The notes under the pieces were generated by a model. It made no database searches. It was not told where the DNA came from and worked only from the letters and a program-made list of their open reading frames with translations. Source: an uncultured Campylobacter sp. (GTDB taxonomy: Bacteria > Campylobacterota > Campylobacteria > Campylobacterales > Campylobacteraceae). From it: a DNA stretch of 52,544 bases. Positions 9,153 through 17,778 of this stretch are shown piece after piece. A program made the position numbers and the translations under genes. Location of the stretch: NCBI RefSeq assembly GCF_937959485.1, contig NZ_CALGPY010000013.1, forward strand, positions 1-52,544, read 5' to 3'. Every line of letters begins with the position of its first letter. The stretch's first letter is position 1.

Positions 9153-11197
9153 GGCGAGCAAACCGTCGTGCACAATGCGGCTTGGAGTACTTTAGCAAGC
9201 TTGTAATGAGGCAGAATTTCACAGGCGGGTGAGCGGTATTTAAATTAAATTTGCACCTCGCCTATTTTGCAAATAAAATTCCCATTTGGGGTAGATAGAA
9301 TTTAAAACTCGGCTTAATAGATTTGTTACGCGAGCAAGCAGAATTCGAAGGCTGTCTGACGCGCATAAAATTTGATCGGCTAAATTTCATGGACGCACGA
9401 GCAAATTCAATCCGCTTAAGCATTAAACGCACGCCCTCGTCACGATGCAGCAAGATCAATCACTACGCTTTCCGCCCAAGGAATTCAGCGCTGCTATACC
9501 GAAACAAAATTTGACGCCATATTATTGCGTACGTAATTTGCAGTTGCAGGCAAAATTCTACATTTCAGAGGCGGAATCCATGATTCATGAGCGAAATTTC
9601 GTATTTTGGCGAAACTTTAAAAAGCGGCTTACAGGCACTATGAATTTCAAACAGCAGCGCTGCGAGCGGGATTATCCGTTTAGCGCTGAGAAATTTATGG
9701 GCGTTGCGCGGATATAATTTCAGATTTTGACAAAATTTCAAAAGCGATCTGCAAGCACGCAAAATTAATCTGCAATCCCAAAAGCTCGTAAATTTGCATT
9801 TTACGGCGACACAAAAACCTCGCGCATTAAAGCGTATCCAAGATAAATATCGCGCTTGCTTTGGGCGGTTTGGTGCGAGCGTAAAGCAAAAATCGCGGTT
9901 ACTTGCGAGCTCAAACCTTCGCTACGTATAAACAAGCCAAATAAAATTCTACGCCGAATATTTTTTGTCGCCGTTCGTAAAATTTCAGCGCAATTTAGCT
10001 CGCGAAATTTTATCAGCCGCAGCAAGTGGCGTAAATTTTAATTTAACTCGCGAAATTTTAAAGTCGTAGCATTCTGAGCGGCTAAATTATCGACAAAGGC
10101 CTTAAACTCTGCCTCTCATAAAGCTTTGCTTTTGCATTGCAGGCTTGCACGGCTTTCTAAAATTATCGCCAGGCAGCTTATTTTGTGTATTCGGTGTTTA
10201 TTCGAAGTAAAATTTCAAAAACGGACGCGAATCTCAAAACATACGTCGTATTTAAAAAACAGAAAGATTAGACGCGCAATCTTACGCGGCGGCAAGATGA
10301 AATTTTAAGTTTGACGCGGCGCCAAAACACACAAAATTTTCTTGCGAAATCGTAAAATTCTAAAATTTCTCGACAAAAATCAGAGCCATAGCACTGCAAA
10401 TCCGCCAAATACTTTCGCGCTAAAAATCCAAAATCCCGCTGCTATGGTCTCAAAAAACCGCACATCTTAAAACTCCGCGAGTAAACTGAAATTACCAAGC
10501 GCCTTAAAACCGCATGCGCAAGCAAAAAAATCGCACTGCACCTTAAAGCTACCCTAACGATCTCGTTTTACCGCCTTTATATGCCGCAAAAATCGCGCAA
10601 TAGGTCGAAACTGAGCGAGATAGGATTTTAAAGGCTTGATTTTGCGATTGGTCCAAGCGCCTAGGCGCCGATCAAATCTATGCGACGGAATTTTGAGGCT
10701 ACAAGGCTTTAGTGGACGCATAAACAGGCACAGCAACCAACTCCATTTGACGGAATTTTTGGTGCGACTTTACGCCGATCCGATTAATAAATCGTTCGTC
10801 GTCCGATTCGCAGCTAAATTTTGGGATATTGCTTTGCCACTTTAAGTCACTAATTCAAATCCACGCGGCGGAATTTTTGAGCGCGACTTTGGGAGTTCGC
10901 GCCGATCCAATTAATAAATTGCATGCCCCTTAACCAATGCAGCGCGAGTATGTGGCGCGTTATACGATTACAGCAAATTTGGCGCGCTAAGCTAAATGCG
11001 GGCACAAATAAGCACCACGCTATGCTTCACACCGCGACTTCGTATCGCTAGAGCCAAGCGTACGCAATAAATTTTAGATGCTTTTTTGCTTCACGCAAAA
11101 TTCTAAATAGTTCTTGCAATTTTCATAAAATTTTTGAGCGTTTTACGCTACTGCGCCGCAGTCATGTTTATACTAAATCACGCTCAATCCGCGCTGC
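9153..11197. other. Gene-poor region of about 2 kb with decayed direct repeats
   Basis: Short open frames occur on both strands but overlap each other, lack ribosome sites and have compositions unlike nearby genes. A motif made of a CGGAATTTTTG block, GCGACTT, then GCCGATCC and ATTAATAAAT occurs twice (about 10747-10793 and 10867-10920). A shorter relative lies near 10673-10700. No tRNA, tmRNA or SRP RNA was recognised. The region may be the remains of lost genes. Confidence 0.45.
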
Positions 11198-11476
11198 CTA
11201 CTTATCGGTCGCGCAATTTTTATTGTAGTAGGCGATGGTGCGCTCGTACTCATCGTAAGCCTGTATATAATCGTTCGCGACGCTTGGGTTTGCGTATCGA
11301 TCCTCGACCGCTAAAAGCTCCGCTTCGAGCTGTTTGTAGCGCTCATAAACCTCTGCACAGACGCGATCGTGGGCGTCGCCTTGCAAGATTATAGATTTAT
11401 CAGCGCCCGCACTCGCGCAGCCTCCGAGCCCTAAAACGACGGCGCAAAGCGCGCTGCATAAGATTAAGCTTTTCAA
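11198..11476 (-). CDS. Small lipoprotein of unknown function
   Basis: 92 residues. The signal peptide MKSLILCSALCAVVLGLGGC ends in a lipobox (LGGC), so Cys20 should be lipid-modified and the protein anchored in the membrane facing the periplasm. The mature part is charged and helical, with conserved-looking Cys (RVCAEVYERYKQLEAELLAVEDRY and the C-terminal NKNCATDK). I do not recognise a family. An AAGGA site precedes the ATG. It lies 43 bp downstream of the rnpB 3' end on the same strand, so it may partly depend on read-through from rnpB. Confidence 0.75.
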   Translation of the reverse strand: MKSLILCSALCAVVLGLGGCASAGADKSIILQGDAHDRVCAEVYERYKQLEAELLAVEDRYANPSVANDYIQAYDEYERTIAYYNKNCATDK

Positions 11477-11519
11477 AATTCTTTCCTTATTCCAAGTAAA
11501 TAAATTCAGCGTAAAAATA

Positions 11520-11828
11520 GGTGTGGTTATAAGCCGAGTTCCGTTACAGCGGTCATTTATCTAGACCGATTTTTGCAAATCGGTTCGAGCGAACGGTTCG
11601 AATATAAGACGAAACCACCCGTTCTTGCTGCAGGTTGGGTTTGCATTGCCGCCCGTGTCTCCACGCGCGCGGTGGGCTCTTACCCCGCCCTTTCACCCTT
11701 ACCGCTTGCGCGGCGGTTTGCTTTCTGTTGTACTTTCCCTAGGGTTGCCCCCGGCGTCCGTTAGACGCAACCTTGTCTTATCGCAGCTCGGACTTTCCTC
11801 TCCTTGCGGAGCGACCGCACACCACACC
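11520..11828 (-). ncRNA. rnpB: RNase P RNA (catalytic RNA of tRNA 5' processing)
   Basis: On the minus strand the universally conserved 5' P4 region GAGGAAAGTCCGAGCT is at about 11789-11804. The 3' block ATGACCGCTGTAACGGAACTCGGCTTA is broken into P4/P2 halves near 11530-11560. GGTGTGGT at the 5' end (11821-11828) pairs with ACCACACC at the 3' end (11520-11527) as helix P1, which sets the ends. The conserved CACGGGCGGCAATGCAAACCC-type core is near 11650. Length about 309 nt fits bacterial type A. TATTTTT just after P1 on the minus strand (11513-11519) is a plausible terminator. Confidence 0.95.
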
Positions 11829-11836
11829 CGAGCGCA

Positions 11837-11865
11837 ATTATAGCTTTTTTGGCTTAAACTTCAGG
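11837..11865 (-). promoter_or_regulatory. Probable rnpB promoter
   Basis: On the minus strand a perfect TATAAT (-10; 11837-11842) lies 8 bases before the first P1 base of rnpB. CTGAAG at about 11859-11864 is a weak -35 at suitable distance. A T-rich stretch between them (minus strand A-rich) is common in Campylobacter promoters. Confidence 0.55.
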
Positions 11866-11911
11866 GCTTGCGGAATTTAAGGGGCGGAATTTTTGGCGTG
11901 AGCAAGTATAA

Positions 11912-12241
11912 ACTCCCGCCTCTGCACCATTGCCGCCGGAGGATGACGACGATAAAGAAGCTAATAAATTAAATCACATCTTTAACAAAAAATAGCATAA
12001 AATTAGATGATTTTTAAATAAATTTGAAAATAATCAACAACAAGCTTATAATGCTATAATTAAAGAACTTGAAAGAGATATGGCAAATGGTAAGTTGCTA
12101 AATAATTTTACTAATGGCTATAAAGCTAATATTAAAAGCTATGAAATTAATGTACGTGGAGTTATAAAAAATGGAAAACCAAAAATCGGAACGATGTTTA
12201 TCCTTAGACAATTTTACAGATATTGCAAATATCGAAGCTGA
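11912..12241 (+). pseudogene. Broken C-terminal domain of a polymorphic (CdiA/haemagglutinin-type) toxin
   Basis: The frame reads a linker (ASAPLPPEDDDDKEANK), then LNHIFNKK, a TAG at 11993-11995 and a TGA at 12008-12010. It then stays open through FLNKFENNQQQAYNAIIKEL, GKLLNNFTNGYKANIKSYEI and NVRGVIKNGKPKIGTMF to TGA 12239-12241. A Pro/Asp linker, an HIF start and an ending like VRG-INGKPKIGTMF are typical of toxin C-terminal domains of the RNase-like group at the tips of CdiA or filamentous haemagglutinin proteins. The subfamily is not certain. No N-terminal part is present: homology starts abruptly about 75 bp from rnpB. It is AT-rich compared with its surroundings and followed by an immunity-like gene. 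Confidence 0.55.
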
Positions 12242-12536
12242 AATTATTAAGCTAATAAGTGATGATTTAAGCGATTATGCGCTTTATGAGCAGTTTGAAA
12301 ATTCAGAAATTACAAAAAGAGAGGTTTCGACAGCCGGATATTATTGCCATTTCGAGTGTAAAAAAATATTAGAAAAAAGCAAAAATAACGGCTTTGTCGG
12401 CAATGTAAATTTGATGCTTTCTGGTGAAAACATTGGAGGAGCAATGGTTCTTTTGGAAAACGGAATTTTAAAAATGTTAGAATGCTACTTTTGGGAAGAG
12501 AATAATTTTTTTGAAAATATTGTAAACGGGCAATAG
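12171..12536 (+). CDS. Putative immunity protein for the adjacent toxin remnant
   Basis: 121 residues, acidic, no signal peptide. It begins inside the 3' end of the toxin remnant (71-bp overlap in another frame), as toxin-immunity pairs often do. The sequence (LSLDNFTDIANIEAEIIKLISDD, then VSTAGYYCHFECKKIL, GFVGNVNLMLSGENIGGAMVLLENGILKMLECYFWEE) looks like a compact alpha/beta protein. I cannot name an immunity family. The frame is intact while the toxin frame is not, which suggests either selection to keep protection against kin or recent decay. No strong ribosome site is seen. Confidence 0.6.
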   Translation: MENQKSERCLSLDNFTDIANIEAEIIKLISDDLSDYALYEQFENSEITKREVSTAGYYCHFECKKILEKSKNNGFVGNVNLMLSGENIGGAMVLLENGILKMLECYFWEENNFFENIVNGQ

Positions 12537-12800
12537 TAGATAAAAAACTTAAGCGATTTTAAGCTTAATAATATTTTGCTGGTTATTGGCGAAAATGAAT
12601 TTAGACAACTATAAAAAGGTAAAATTTAGCAAATTTTACCTACGGCCGAGCAGAATAAAATTTTGATTTGAAATTCTATGGCTTAGTCAAAACGGCGCGC
12701 TTACTGCGATGAAATCTCACAAAATTTTATAAAATTTTTCTGCCGCGCAAATTTAAATCCACGCATCTGGCTCTAAAATTCCGTAAAATTTCGCGCGATA

Positions 12801-12957
12801 TGGCGTGGTTTGACGTGGAGCGTGGCGTGGCGTGAGCCCTATTCTGCAGCGCGGTGCGGTGCGCTACGACGTAGCCTAAATGTGGTGCGAACCTTACTCT
12901 ACGGCGCGGTTTGACGTGGCATGACATGGGACGCGTGAGTCCTTATCCTACAGCGCG
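12801..12957. repeat. Degenerate tandem repeats, about 50 bp per unit
   Basis: Three related blocks occur: CGTGAGCCCTATTCTGCAGC (from 12831), GTGCGAACCTTACTCTACGG (from 12886) and CGTGAGTCCTTATCCTACAG (from 12934). Each is followed by GCGCGG or GCGCGC. A second shared word, GGTTTGACGTGG, occurs at about 12807 and 12908, so units of about 50 bp may pair into about 101 bp. The rest of 12537-12966 holds no gene that I can support. Confidence 0.6.
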
Positions 12958-12966
12958 CGATGCGTC

Positions 12967-14079
12967 TCAATCCTCGTCTGTCACGGCGCCCTCGAATATA
13001 TCTCGGTGCAAAATTTCTTCCAAAACGACCGTCGCGTAAGAGCCTTTCGGCAGGTAAAAACTGAAGCTAAAATGCGCATTTTGCGCATCATAGGTGTGCT
13101 GTACGCGCTCCATAAAGCTCCACGCAAACCTGCGCGAGCCGTTCATCTGCGCCTCAAACTCGCGCGAGGGCGCAAAAATTTCATCTTCAAATCTGCCGCC
13201 AAGCCCGCTAGCTCGCAACTTCGCTCGCCCCACGATAAGGCCTGCGCTCGTGATTTCTTGCCTCGCGAAGCGCTCGCACTCAGCGCCCAGATCGTCGCAG
13301 CTAAAAAACGCGCCACGGGGAAAATGCCCTAAAATCTCGCCCCTTAGCAGCTTAAAAAACTGCGGCTGAGCCGCGATCTCACGCGCCTCCTCTTTACTTA
13401 GCCCGTAAATTTTAGCAAACTCTCCAAGGCTAAATTCCGCCGCAAATTTTGAAATTTCGACCCGCTTGCTAAGCCAGCGGTTAAAAAGCTCGCTCTGATA
13501 GGCGCTGATTAGAAAGTCGCGCATTTTGGGGTTTTTAAGCCGCCTTTGTCCGCGTAGCACCTCCTCGCCCTGCGCCGCATTGTCGCCGAACTTGCCGAAG
13601 CGTTGATAGCCGAAGTAGTTCGCAAAGCCCTCGCGCCCTAGCGTATCTAGCGCGGCTGCGAGCTTGACGGCGTCGGGCGGCAGGACCTTTTTTAGGCGGA
13701 TAAAAAAGTCGTTGCCCTTTAGATGCCCGATTTTAAGCTTGTTTTTGTGCCTTTGTACGCTTAAAATTTTAAGGCTTTCGTGCGAAAATGCGCCCAGCGC
13801 GGGCTCAAATTTAGCGGGCATGCTAACGCGCTGCGTTGTAAGACCCTGCTTGTCCTTAAGCCCCGCGTAGCCAAACTCGCGCATCTTAGCGCCCGTGCGT
13901 TCGCTTAAAATCCGCAGCGCCTCGTGCGTGCTGATGCCCTTTTTTTGCAGCAGCAAAATGCAATGCTCGCCCTCACCGCTAGGCTCGTAAAGCGGCACTT
14001 CGCGCACGACGAAATCGCTTGAGTTTTTACTAAAATGCGCATTTATCGGCGCATGATTTAGGGTGTATAAATTTTTCAT
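12967..14079 (-). CDS. truD: tRNA pseudouridine(13) synthase TruD
   Basis: Makes pseudouridine at position 13 of tRNA-Glu. The catalytic Asp is in GYAGLKDKQGLTTQ. Other TruD signatures are LLLQKKGISTHEALRIL, NDFFIRLKKV, GFANYFGYQRFGKFGDN (the FGxQRFG motif) and MRDFLISAYQSELFNRWL. I start at ATG 14079 (MKNLYTLNHAPINAHF), not the upstream in-frame codon at 14109, because the extra ten residues do not fit the family. Length is 370 residues. It is divergent from the next gene with about 106 bp between. Confidence 0.95.
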   Translation of the reverse strand: MKNLYTLNHAPINAHFSKNSSDFVVREVPLYEPSGEGEHCILLLQKKGISTHEALRILSERTGAKMREFGYAGLKDKQGLTTQRVSMPAKFEPALGAFSHESLKILSVQRHKNKLKIGHLKGNDFFIRLKKVLPPDAVKLAAALDTLGREGFANYFGYQRFGKFGDNAAQGEEVLRGQRRLKNPKMRDFLISAYQSELFNRWLSKRVEISKFAAEFSLGEFAKIYGLSKEEAREIAAQPQFFKLLRGEILGHFPRGAFFSCDDLGAECERFARQEITSAGLIVGRAKLRASGLGGRFEDEIFAPSREFEAQMNGSRRFAWSFMERVQHTYDAQNAHFSFSFYLPKGSYATVVLEEILHRDIFEGAVTDED

Positions 14080-14185
14080 AGCCGGCCTTTGCGTTAATCT
14101 AAGGCACAATTTTATAAAATTGAGCCTAAAAAACTCATTATTAAGGCAAATTCTAGTATCATTGCTCTAAAAAAAAGGATGAAAA

Positions 14186-15223
14186 ATGCTTCAAATCAGG
14201 CTCTTTCGCTTCGATCCGCACTGCGATGTAGCAAGCTACTTCAAGCCCTATGTTTATGAAAGCGCACCCTTTGCCGATCTTGCGGCGCTGCTTGATCACA
14301 TCTGCGCGCACGATCCCTATTTCAGCGCGCAGGGAGTGGAATTTGTAAAAATCGGCGGCACGACGGTGAGCGTAAAAGAGCCGCTAGATACGCTCATAGC
14401 ACACTTTGGAAGCGAGCTAATCATCGCGCCTCTTAGCGAAAAAGAGGCGATTAAAGACCTACGCTGCGAGCCGAGGGCATTTTTGGATAAATTTCAAGCC
14501 TTTGAAAGCATCGCGGACGCCAATGATTTCGAGTTTTACAAAAGCCTCGTGCCCTATTTTTACTCGACGAAAATCCCCGCATGCTCGCAGGAGTTTTTGG
14601 GTAACAGCGCCTTTATCTTCGCGCACCGCCTGATGCAGACGCATCCGAGCGAGCGCATGAGGATTTTAGAGATCATCGAGCCGCAGATGGCGTATTTTAC
14701 GAAGTGCGACGCCGTAGGGATGGAGTTTGACGACCGCGCGGCATACAGGGCGTTTTGCGACATTTTAAAATTTGAACCCGCGCGCAGCAATAAAATTTTA
14801 AGCGCGCAGAGCATGGCGGAATTTGACGCAGCGAGCGCGAAGCACGATTTTAGCGGCTTTAACGTCGCCGTGTGGTACGATGAGGCTGCGGAGGAGCTCG
14901 CTAGCAGGTTGGGCGCGCAGATCGTGCACTTTGAATGTGAAGGCGCGCCGCTTGGAGCGCAGATATATGAGCGGGAGCGGGAGTGCGCGCTGCGGCTGGG
15001 GGGCGAAATTTTACTTGACGCGTTTGACAGCGGAAGCGATTTTTTGCTAGTAAATTCCAAGCTCGCGCTTGATTTTTTAGACGGCAGAAGCGATGAAATC
15101 CAAAGGCTTTTCGGAAGAGGCCTCGCGGGCTTTTATCTAATTGCGACGGATGAGCTCATCGCTCTAGCTCGCGGCGAGAGACCCGACTTTTCGGCACGCA
15201 AACTAAAGCCGACGCTGATTTAA
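14186..15223 (+). CDS. Conserved hypothetical protein with a ferredoxin-like N-terminal segment (possibly DUF5644-type)
   Basis: 345 residues, soluble. The first 100 residues (IRLFRFDPHCDVASYFKPY, then FADLAALLDHICAHDPYF and VSVKEPLDTLIAHFG) look like the beta-grasp N-terminus of fumarate reductase iron-sulfur subunits, but without the Cys cluster. The middle is helical with scattered Cys and His. The C-terminal part has DSGSDFLLVNSKLALDFLDGR and GLAGFYLIATDELIALARGE. I recall related Campylobacterota proteins being labelled DUF5644; that is from memory. Function is not known. AAAAGGATGAAAA before the ATG is a good ribosome site. Confidence 0.7.
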   Translation: MLQIRLFRFDPHCDVASYFKPYVYESAPFADLAALLDHICAHDPYFSAQGVEFVKIGGTTVSVKEPLDTLIAHFGSELIIAPLSEKEAIKDLRCEPRAFLDKFQAFESIADANDFEFYKSLVPYFYSTKIPACSQEFLGNSAFIFAHRLMQTHPSERMRILEIIEPQMAYFTKCDAVGMEFDDRAAYRAFCDILKFEPARSNKILSAQSMAEFDAASAKHDFSGFNVAVWYDEAAEELASRLGAQIVHFECEGAPLGAQIYERERECALRLGGEILLDAFDSGSDFLLVNSKLALDFLDGRSDEIQRLFGRGLAGFYLIATDELIALARGERPDFSARKLKPTLI

Positions 15224-15303
15224 GCGAACGAGGGTTTAAAATTTCAAAATTTTACCTTTTGTCTATTTGGCTACTTTTGGAATTTCACTGCTTAGCCGCC
15301 TTA

Positions 15304-15603
15304 CTATCCATAAATTATCCGCAAAATCGTGCTTACGATAAGCCCGAAAATGCCTAAATATACGCTAAGCCCCAAGCAAAATTCAAAGGCTATGTAAAGC
15401 CAAATAATTTTACGATCTAGAGGCTTTTGGTATCTCTCATCATTTAAAAGTTTCATATCTCTTTTCATAGCAGCAAATTTAAAAAACTCATCTACTTTTG
15501 AGTCTTTCCAAAAATCAAATGACGGAGTAGCTATGAAAGCCCATATCGGTGCGAAAAACATAATAAACGACGCCGTTTGGATTGTTTTTAAAATTTCATC
15601 CAT
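15304..15603 (-). CDS. Small two-span inner membrane protein, unknown
   Basis: 99 residues with two hydrophobic helices: SFIMFFAPIWAFIATPSF (about 12-29) and IIWLYIAFEFCLGLSVYLGIFGLIVSTIL (about 66-94). A charged cytoplasmic loop lies between them (KDSKVDEFFKFAAMKRDMKLLNDERYQ). A GGAG site precedes the ATG. It lies just downstream of the two MAFV-family genes on the same strand (59 bp), so it may belong with them. I do not recognise a family. Confidence 0.65.
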   Translation of the reverse strand: MDEILKTIQTASFIMFFAPIWAFIATPSFDFWKDSKVDEFFKFAAMKRDMKLLNDERYQKPLDRKIIWLYIAFEFCLGLSVYLGIFGLIVSTILRIIYG

Positions 15604-15662
15604 CTTGCTCTCCTGTTTTTAAAACAAATTTCCGACCGAAATTCTAATACACGCAAGCATTC

Positions 15663-16145
15663 TCAATCGTGCAAAAATGTTACAATCTGGTGTCCTTTTG
15701 GTAGAAATTTTCTACCGCCAATTCCACGACTACCATATTCTTTTAAAGCCTCATTCAAGACGCCATAAAGTTCATCTAACAAAATTCCGTCAATACTAGA
15801 ATTTATATTTTCTAGCTTATATTTGATAAAAAACGGATTATCGACTAGCATTTTACTTGTGGTTTCGTCATAGACCCGTCTAATGTCAAGCTCAATTTCT
15901 CTACCTTTATAATAAAGCAGCCAAATCATCTCTCCGGTATATCCGTCTCTTGGATCAGGCAGATGCGGGCTACAAACAAAGATAAGCCAAATATCTCTTT
16001 GCCTGTCAATAACCCAATTCAGCCACTTTATTTCATTGGGCTCCTGTGGATCATAATGATATTTTGCCAAGCACTGATCTACACGATTTATAATATCATA
16101 TTTCTTAATATCCTCTTTAGAAATATATTCTGCTACAAATGCCAC
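15663..16145 (-). CDS. MAFV-family protein, copy 2 (candidate immunity/partner protein)
   Basis: 160 residues, soluble, no signal peptide. It is a close paralogue of the protein at 29316-29798: shared segments include AEYISKED, IRWLNWVID-type, SP-LPDPRDGYTGE, the IWLL-YKG-IELDIRR block, DELY-LNEAL-EYGS and VTFLHD at the C-terminus. It starts at GTG 16145 with AAAGGGGATAAG upstream. It follows copy 1 (16161-16646) by 15 bp. The copy at 29 kb sits directly upstream of an RTX gene, which suggests this one is a spare immunity or partner protein. Function is not known. Confidence 0.7.
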   Translation of the reverse strand: MAFVAEYISKEDIKKYDIINRVDQCLAKYHYDPQEPNEIKWLNWVIDRQRDIWLIFVCSPHLPDPRDGYTGEMIWLLYYKGREIELDIRRVYDETTSKMLVDNPFFIKYKLENINSSIDGILLDELYGVLNEALKEYGSRGIGGRKFLPKGHQIVTFLHD

Positions 16146-16160
16146 CTTATCCCCTTTGCT

Positions 16161-16646
16161 TTAAATTTTAGATCTGAAAATTACTTGAATATTCTCTTTG
16201 GGGATAAAATACGTTATAACGTCTCCTCCCTTAAACTCATTTAAAATTTCTTTTAAAATATCTACAATCTCCTGCTTTGTTATATCCCCAAGATCACTTC
16301 TTATAGATTCCAGTCCATATATTAGTATAAACGGATTATCCGTATCTTTTTTACCTGTATATTCATTATGTATATTCCTCAGATCGATTTCTATATCTTT
16401 ACCCTTGTAGTGCAAGATCCATATATCTTCGCCGCTATAGTTCATATCTCTAGGATCTCCGATAGTGATACTGCGTACTACAAAAAGCCAAATGCCCCTA
16501 TCTCGATCTATGCACCAATCTCTCGAATTTAAATCTACCAAATCAAGCTCACCCTGATAATACTTATTGCATATCTCATTGCACGGTTTTAGCAAATCGT
16601 ATTTCTCGATATCCTCTTTTGAAATACGCTCTGTAACAAACGCCAT
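16161..16646 (-). CDS. MAFV-family protein, copy 1 (divergent paralogue)
   Basis: 161 residues. It shares with the other copies MAFV-ISKED-KYD, the WCIDRDRGIWL segment, GDPRDMNYSGEDIWILHYKGKDIEIDLR and the tail region, but it is more divergent and ends differently (IQVIFRSKI in place of VTFLHD). The bases before its ATG (TTCTTAAGGAGGAGAGA) are identical to those before the copy at 29798, so the duplication included the leader. It is the first gene of a small minus-strand run with copy 2 and the two-span membrane protein. Confidence 0.7.
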   Translation of the reverse strand: MAFVTERISKEDIEKYDLLKPCNEICNKYYQGELDLVDLNSRDWCIDRDRGIWLFVVRSITIGDPRDMNYSGEDIWILHYKGKDIEIDLRNIHNEYTGKKDTDNPFILIYGLESIRSDLGDITKQEIVDILKEILNEFKGGDVITYFIPKENIQVIFRSKI

Positions 16647-17091
16647 TCTCTCCTCCTTAAGAATTTAAAATTTTAAGACTGCTTGCGGGTTGCCGCCGTC
16701 TTTTGCTCTTGCGACAGATCGTTTAGCCATTTGCGCAAATGGCTAAATATACGCCAAATTTCATCTTTCCGCGCCGCGTAAATTTTAAAATTTCGCTTTT
16801 ATGTAAGCGCTGTTTTCTTGCGGGTCTCTCGCCGATAACTCGCCGCCTGCTGCTTAGATGAAATTTTAAAATTCCACTACCTGAGCGCACGGATAAAATT
16901 TTAAAATTTTGCCGTCCGCGCGCACGAACGAAATTTTAAAATTCCACGCCGCTTAACACGAGCGGGTGAAATTTATAAAAAAATTTCGCCGTCGCAAATC
17001 AAAGCGCAAATAAACGCGCCGCTGCGCACAGAAATCGAGCGAATTAACAAAAGTCGCGTTTGAATTTTATCGGTAAATTTATGAATTCCGC
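16647..17091. other. Spacer of 445 bp with short repeated words
   Basis: No gene is supported. The words GAAATTTTAAAATTCCAC (about 16860 and 16930) and GATAAAATTTTAAAATTTTGCCG-like blocks repeat between GC-rich pieces (GAGCGCACGG, GCGCGCACGA). This looks like the usual AT-palindrome-rich spacer of this genome. Confidence 0.45.
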
Positions 17092-17778
17092 CTACGCTTC
17101 GGCGGTTTCGTTTTCGTCGATTACGGCTTGCATCGTATCTCTGGCGTGCTGCAGCCAATCTTTATCGCTCGTGTCGAGCAGGTCTAGGTAGATGATTTTG
17201 ACGTGTCCGCTGTGGACGGTGAAATCGTGAGAGTTTGCGATGTGCTGCGTGCCGATGAGCACCACGGGCTGGACGCGCAGACCGAGCTTGCTAACGATCG
17301 CTTTGGCGCCGCTTTGGAATTGCAAAAGCTGCGTACCGCGATGTCTGGTGCCCTCGGGAAACATCGTAATGACGCGCCCCTCGCTCACGCGCTGCTGCAC
17401 TTCATGCACGATCCGCACCAGATCGCGCGGATTTGAGCGATCGACCTGGATCATCTTCGGAAGCGTGATGATTTTGCCGATGATAGGGATGTCTGCGATC
17501 TCTTTTTTAGCGATCCAGCAGATATCGGCGGGATGAGTCTCTTCAAGCACGACGATATCCATTATGCTTTGGTGGTTGGCGATTACTAACTGCGCGCGCG
17601 GATCGGGAGTGCCTATGATCTCGATATCATATCCGACGCCATAGCGCTGAAAGCGCCCCCAAATGCGGCGGAAGCGGCGATGAGAGGAGTTTTTCACCGC
17701 CATGGCGATCACGACGCAAACGACGGTAAAAATAAACCAAATCGCGTAAAATAGCGCTCTAATCCTTGACAAGCTCAT
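17092..17778 (-). CDS. plsC: 1-acyl-sn-glycerol-3-phosphate acyltransferase
   Basis: Second acylation step of phosphatidic acid synthesis, at the inner membrane. An N-terminal membrane helix (ALFYAIWFIFTVVCVVIAMAV) precedes the catalytic HX4D box NHQSIMD (about residues 68-74). The substrate-binding block FPEGTRHRGTQLLQFQSGA starts at about 140. Length 228 is typical. The start overlaps the upstream gene by 20 bp, so it is the last gene of the ctpA-pur operon, as in the C. jejuni Cj0511-Cj0516 block. Confidence 0.94.
   Translation of the reverse strand: MSLSRIRALFYAIWFIFTVVCVVIAMAVKNSSHRRFRRIWGRFQRYGVGYDIEIIGTPDPRAQLVIANHQSIMDIVVLEETHPADICWIAKKEIADIPIIGKIITLPKMIQVDRSNPRDLVRIVHEVQQRVSEGRVITMFPEGTRHRGTQLLQFQSGAKAIVSKLGLRVQPVVLIGTQHIANSHDFTVHSGHVKIIYLDLLDTSDKDWLQHARDTMQAVIDENETAEA

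Noticed and set aside
9323..10845. Several short open frames on both strands (60-90 codons)
   Set aside because: They overlap each other, lack ribosome sites, have no recognisable motifs, and are rich in Arg/Lys/Ser as expected from chance frames in this composition.
11573..11843. Plus-strand frames across the rnpB region
   Set aside because: The segment is RNase P RNA on the minus strand; frames arise by chance in structured GC-rich RNA.
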